A stretch of 10,378 nucleotides of DNA from Cephalothrix simula (taxonomy: Eukaryota; Nemertea; Palaeonemertea; Archinemertea; Cephalotrichidae). Every line of letters begins with the position of its first letter. Within the stretch, counting starts at the first letter, position 1. A program made the position numbers and the translations under genes. The DNA lies in assembly GCA_035591015.1 (NCBI GenBank), contig JAXIUW010226174.1, forward strand, positions 1-10,378. Direction: 5' to 3'. This document shows positions 8,255 to 10,378 of the stretch, one piece after another. Below the pieces are notes generated by a model that saw only the letters and a program-made list of their open reading frames with translations, did no database searches and had not been told where the DNA came from.

Positions 8255-9092
8255 CTGTAAAAGTAATGTATAACTATGGTAGTGAATAATTTATATTTTA
8301 TGAATAGGATTAAATTAGCTTTTATGTTATAAAATAATCCTATAAAATATTACATGATAACAATCAAGCATAAATAATTTTGGTATAGGTAGTTGATTAT
8401 GAATTTACATCTGCTAAAACATGTACATGCGTACAAACAAATATCATGTATGTATGATACATGCATGCTTTGAAATTTCATTGTATGGTAATTTAACATT
8501 ATTAAGATCAGGCTATATAATTTCATTTAAGGTTTTACTTGGTATACTGTTTATTTTAATCCTTTGAAAAGATTTTGAAGAGGTTTTTAAATATTTTCAA
8601 GTTTGATTTGGCATACCTTCTGATTTAAAAAACCAAAAAGGGTTAGATCTCATATTATCAATGTTAAATCACGTAAAAACCCTTGTCTTTTGAGTTTTGA
8701 CCATACAGCAGATGCTTCATCACCTATCTACTTTATCAGAGAGCCCAACAAATTTTGTCTGGTCATGAAACCTTAATCAGTTGGACTAGACATTATTGAA
8801 AATAAGTTCTAATCAGGCTTTCATGAGGTGTTGCAATTCTAATTTACGTCATCTCATTTTTCCCACCCCATAGAATTTTTTAGAATGGCCAAAATAGGTT
8901 GAAACTAAATTAATTTTCTATATACATACCAATGGTCTGAAAAACTACTTGATGAAATAAATCCATTGACATTTAATTAAAGCATAGCCCGAATGCAAAC
9001 GATTATGTATATTCCAAAGTTTTCATACCTTATTAAGTTATTCGTTCCAATAAGTCTGTTTGCTAATTTTACAACGTTTTACACAGAGTTGG

Positions 9093-9156
9093 ATTAGGAA
9101 CAAGTTCCCCAAAGGCAATTACAAAAGACATGGAACTTTGAATAGCTATTCCTAAT
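9093..9156. repeat. Nested short hairpin
   Basis: ATTAGGAA (9093-9100) pairs with TTCCTAAT (9149-9156). Inside it AAGTTCC (9102-9108) pairs with GGAACTT (9132-9138). The two stems are separated by 1 nt on the left and 10 nt on the right, giving an asymmetric bulge in a 64-nt structure. Confidence 0.5.
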
Positions 9157-9457
9157 GCAAAATCACACTTGTATGATAAAAAGTAAATATATATGTGCAT
9201 TATCTTGTAAACGGATTTTATAAATTTTCTTTATGTGTAACTCTTATCAGGCCCTGAGCAGACAATTATTTTTTGAAATGAAATAATAGATGTTTTAATT
9301 CAAAATATTTGTATTTAGTGTAATACATTGCATGTCAATTTTACAAAAAGATGATTGATATAGTCAATTATTGTCAAATAACAAATCATAACCTACAGAT
9401 ATATTTAAAAAGTTAAAATGATCGATTTTAACATATAACACTATTTCTTATTCACGA

Positions 9458-9733
9458 CCTGGGGCCATAAAAAAAATTAATTTCGAAACCAAAAAAAAAA
9501 TAAAAATATTTTCAAAAAAATTAAAAATGACAACACTGATCAAAGGGCGAATTCTAGCGAGAGCAAAATTATAAATTTAAATCTGAGGATCAGAGTTGGG
9601 TTTCCTCTTGGGTATAGTTCACTAGGATTCCACCATAAGGATCGGCGCTCCAATTTTTGAATTTTTTAAAAATATTCACTGATATTATTATTTTTTGTTT
9701 GTTTTGAAATTAATTTTTTGTTATAGCCCCAGG
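9458..9733. mobile_element. MITE-like element with long terminal inverted repeats
   Basis: The left end begins CCTGGGGCCATAA, followed by an A-run, TTAATTTC and a purine-rich stretch. The right end is its near-complement, finishing TTATAGCCCCAGG. The ends match with few differences over at least 35 bp, and weaker pairing continues inward past AAAAATATT. The roughly 276-bp element has no open frame, as expected for a miniature inverted-repeat transposable element mobilised by an autonomous relative elsewhere. The trinucleotide ACG lies near both outer ends (9454-9456 and 9734-9736), but one base separates it from the left end, so target-site duplication is not established. Superfamily unknown. 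Confidence 0.7.
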
Positions 9734-10114
9734 ACGTTTCCGTACGATTCAGAAGATAAGAAATAATTTAAGAATAAGAATTTTTTATAATTAGTTTTAA
9801 ATTTATAAAAAATTTACAAAAATTTAAACTTTTTAAAGAATTGGGCTGGTGTAGAAAATTCCCCCTTCTTCCTACGCAAGGTAAACCAAAAAATTGCAGT
9901 TGCATGAAATTTTATTATCAAGAATCGCACGGCAAAAAAACACGATTAAGATATTGCCTATTGAACCTACTAGTCTATGATATAGGAAAATCATATAGTT
10001 AGTATATTAGATATATTGTATTTTATGGCATTTTATATTGTTAAAAGTATGTGTATATGATATACCAATACTTTCTGATATACTGCACGGTTTTTGAATA
10101 CTTTATTGTATATT
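9734..10114. other. AT-rich intronic stretch, nothing recognised
   Basis: Runs of A and T with short TATA-rich segments near 9990-10080. No gene, RNA or strong repeat is seen. Confidence 0.45.
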
Positions 10115-10212
10115 GAATACTGCTAATTGCTTCTCGATGTTAAATATCAATTCCCAGGACCTGCGGTCCCTCAAACAGATATTCAACACCTCGTTTTCAA
10201 TTAGCAGTATTC
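10115..10212. repeat. 98-bp nested inverted repeat with perfect 15-bp ends
   Basis: GAATACTGCTAATTG (10115-10129) and CAATTAGCAGTATTC (10198-10212) are perfect complements. The symmetry continues inside: TGTTAAATATC on the left matches GATATTCAACA on the right with one mismatch, and GGACC-TGC-GGTCC (10157-10169) closes the centre. All three pairs share a centre near 10163. It could be a tiny palindromic transposon remnant or a transcribed hairpin. Confidence 0.75.
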
Positions 10213-10218
10213 AGGGTG

Positions 10219-10378
10219 TTTCAGAATGAATGTAAATAATTCTTTTCTGAAAAAGGCGTATCAGCCAAAAATAATCATGTGATATATAACCTATACATCA
10301 TTAGTAGTTTTTTGATATGAAAAAATATCAAACCCGAGTTGAATTTGATATCACACGAGTGAGCGCAGCGAACGAGTG
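10219..10378. repeat. Palindromic repeat remnants cut by the right edge
   Basis: TTTCAGAA (10219-10226) pairs with TTCTGAAA (10245-10252). TTTGATAT occurs at 10311-10318, inverted at 10325-10332, and again at 10344-10351. The end reads ACGAGTGAGCGCAGCGAACG followed by AGTG, which contains CGAGTG twice and is GC-rich compared with its surroundings. The layout suggests the left part of a palindromic element whose other half lies beyond the window. Confidence 0.5.

Larger units (their letters stand above)
8255..10378 (-). other. Probable intron upstream of the large exon (partial)
   Basis: The large exon opens at a splice acceptor, so the sequence before it on the minus strand should be intron for at least some distance. 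I scanned it for minus-strand donors. No GTAAGT or GTGAGT donor is present. The GTATG-type candidates near 8611, 8925 and 9026 follow only very short or frame-incompatible open stretches. The region is AT-rich and contains the inverted-repeat elements listed separately. The stretch 8255-9092 shows no gene. If intronic throughout, the intron exceeds 2.1 kb. Confidence 0.6.

Noticed and set aside
8445-8463. CATGTAT ... ATACATG mini-hairpin
   Set aside because: CATGTA/TACATG strings are frequent simple-sequence palindromes in AT-rich animal DNA.
8611-8650. Possible short minus-strand exon ending AAG|GTATGC
   Set aside because: An in-frame TGA lies about 11 codons upstream and the candidate acceptor has no pyrimidine tract.
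8764-8825. Imperfect hairpin CATGAAA ... TTTCATG
   Set aside because: Only seven bases pair perfectly and the extension has many mismatches; compatible with chance.
8928-8980. Possible first exon on the minus strand (MSMDLFHQVVFQTI before GTATGT)
   Set aside because: The donor would leave phase 1, which does not fit the phase-0 start of the large exon, and the stretch is very short.
1-10378. CRISPR array, tRNA, rRNA or bacterial-type operon
   Set aside because: No regularly spaced repeats, cloverleaf, rRNA-like sequence or clustered short-spaced genes were seen.

Overview
The window looks like nuclear DNA of an animal, most likely an arthropod and possibly an insect. The evidence is an AT-rich background, one intron-containing gene with GT-AG splice sites, a PDZ-domain protein rich in serine, asparagine and lysine, a decayed fragment of an insect-type non-LTR retrotransposon, and several short inverted-repeat elements. 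There is no bacterial-style gene packing, operon or CRISPR array. The exact taxon cannot be read from the sequence.

The only convincing host gene runs on the minus strand and fills 3656-8254. It consists of a 4,017-nt internal coding exon (8254 down to 4238), a 336-nt phase-0 intron (4237-3902) and a short last coding exon (3901-3656). Together they encode 1,420 residues and a stop. The large exon opens directly after a splice acceptor and has no in-frame ATG upstream of it, so the start of the protein lies further upstream, probably beyond the right edge. The protein has a charged helical N-terminal part, a very long low-complexity and probably disordered middle, a PDZ domain with an inserted loop, and a helical C-terminal tail ending in Cys-Ala-Ala-Val. 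I do not recognise the ortholog. It reads as a scaffold or adaptor protein.

Left flank (1-3655): a GC-rich two-unit tandem repeat (97-200) and hairpin at the left edge; a cluster of perfect short palindromes (960-1026); a 5'-truncated LINE fragment on the minus strand (about 1347-1670); two diverged copies of one roughly 280-bp repeat family (1682-1971 and 2074-2351), which carry an exactly conserved 27-bp block and a CTCF-like motif; and then AT-rich sequence that holds the probable 3' UTR of the PDZ gene.

Right flank (8255-10378): probably intron of the same gene. It contains a MITE-like element with long terminal inverted repeats (9458-9733), a 98-bp nested hairpin with a perfect 15-bp outer stem (10115-10212), and, at the right edge, part of a palindromic repeat that the window cuts off.

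I found no clear new multi-gene system. The most useful observations are the joined gene model with its CAAV terminus, the possible alternative C-terminus from intron retention, the repeat family carrying the CTCF-like motif, and the two inverted-repeat elements in the upstream intron.
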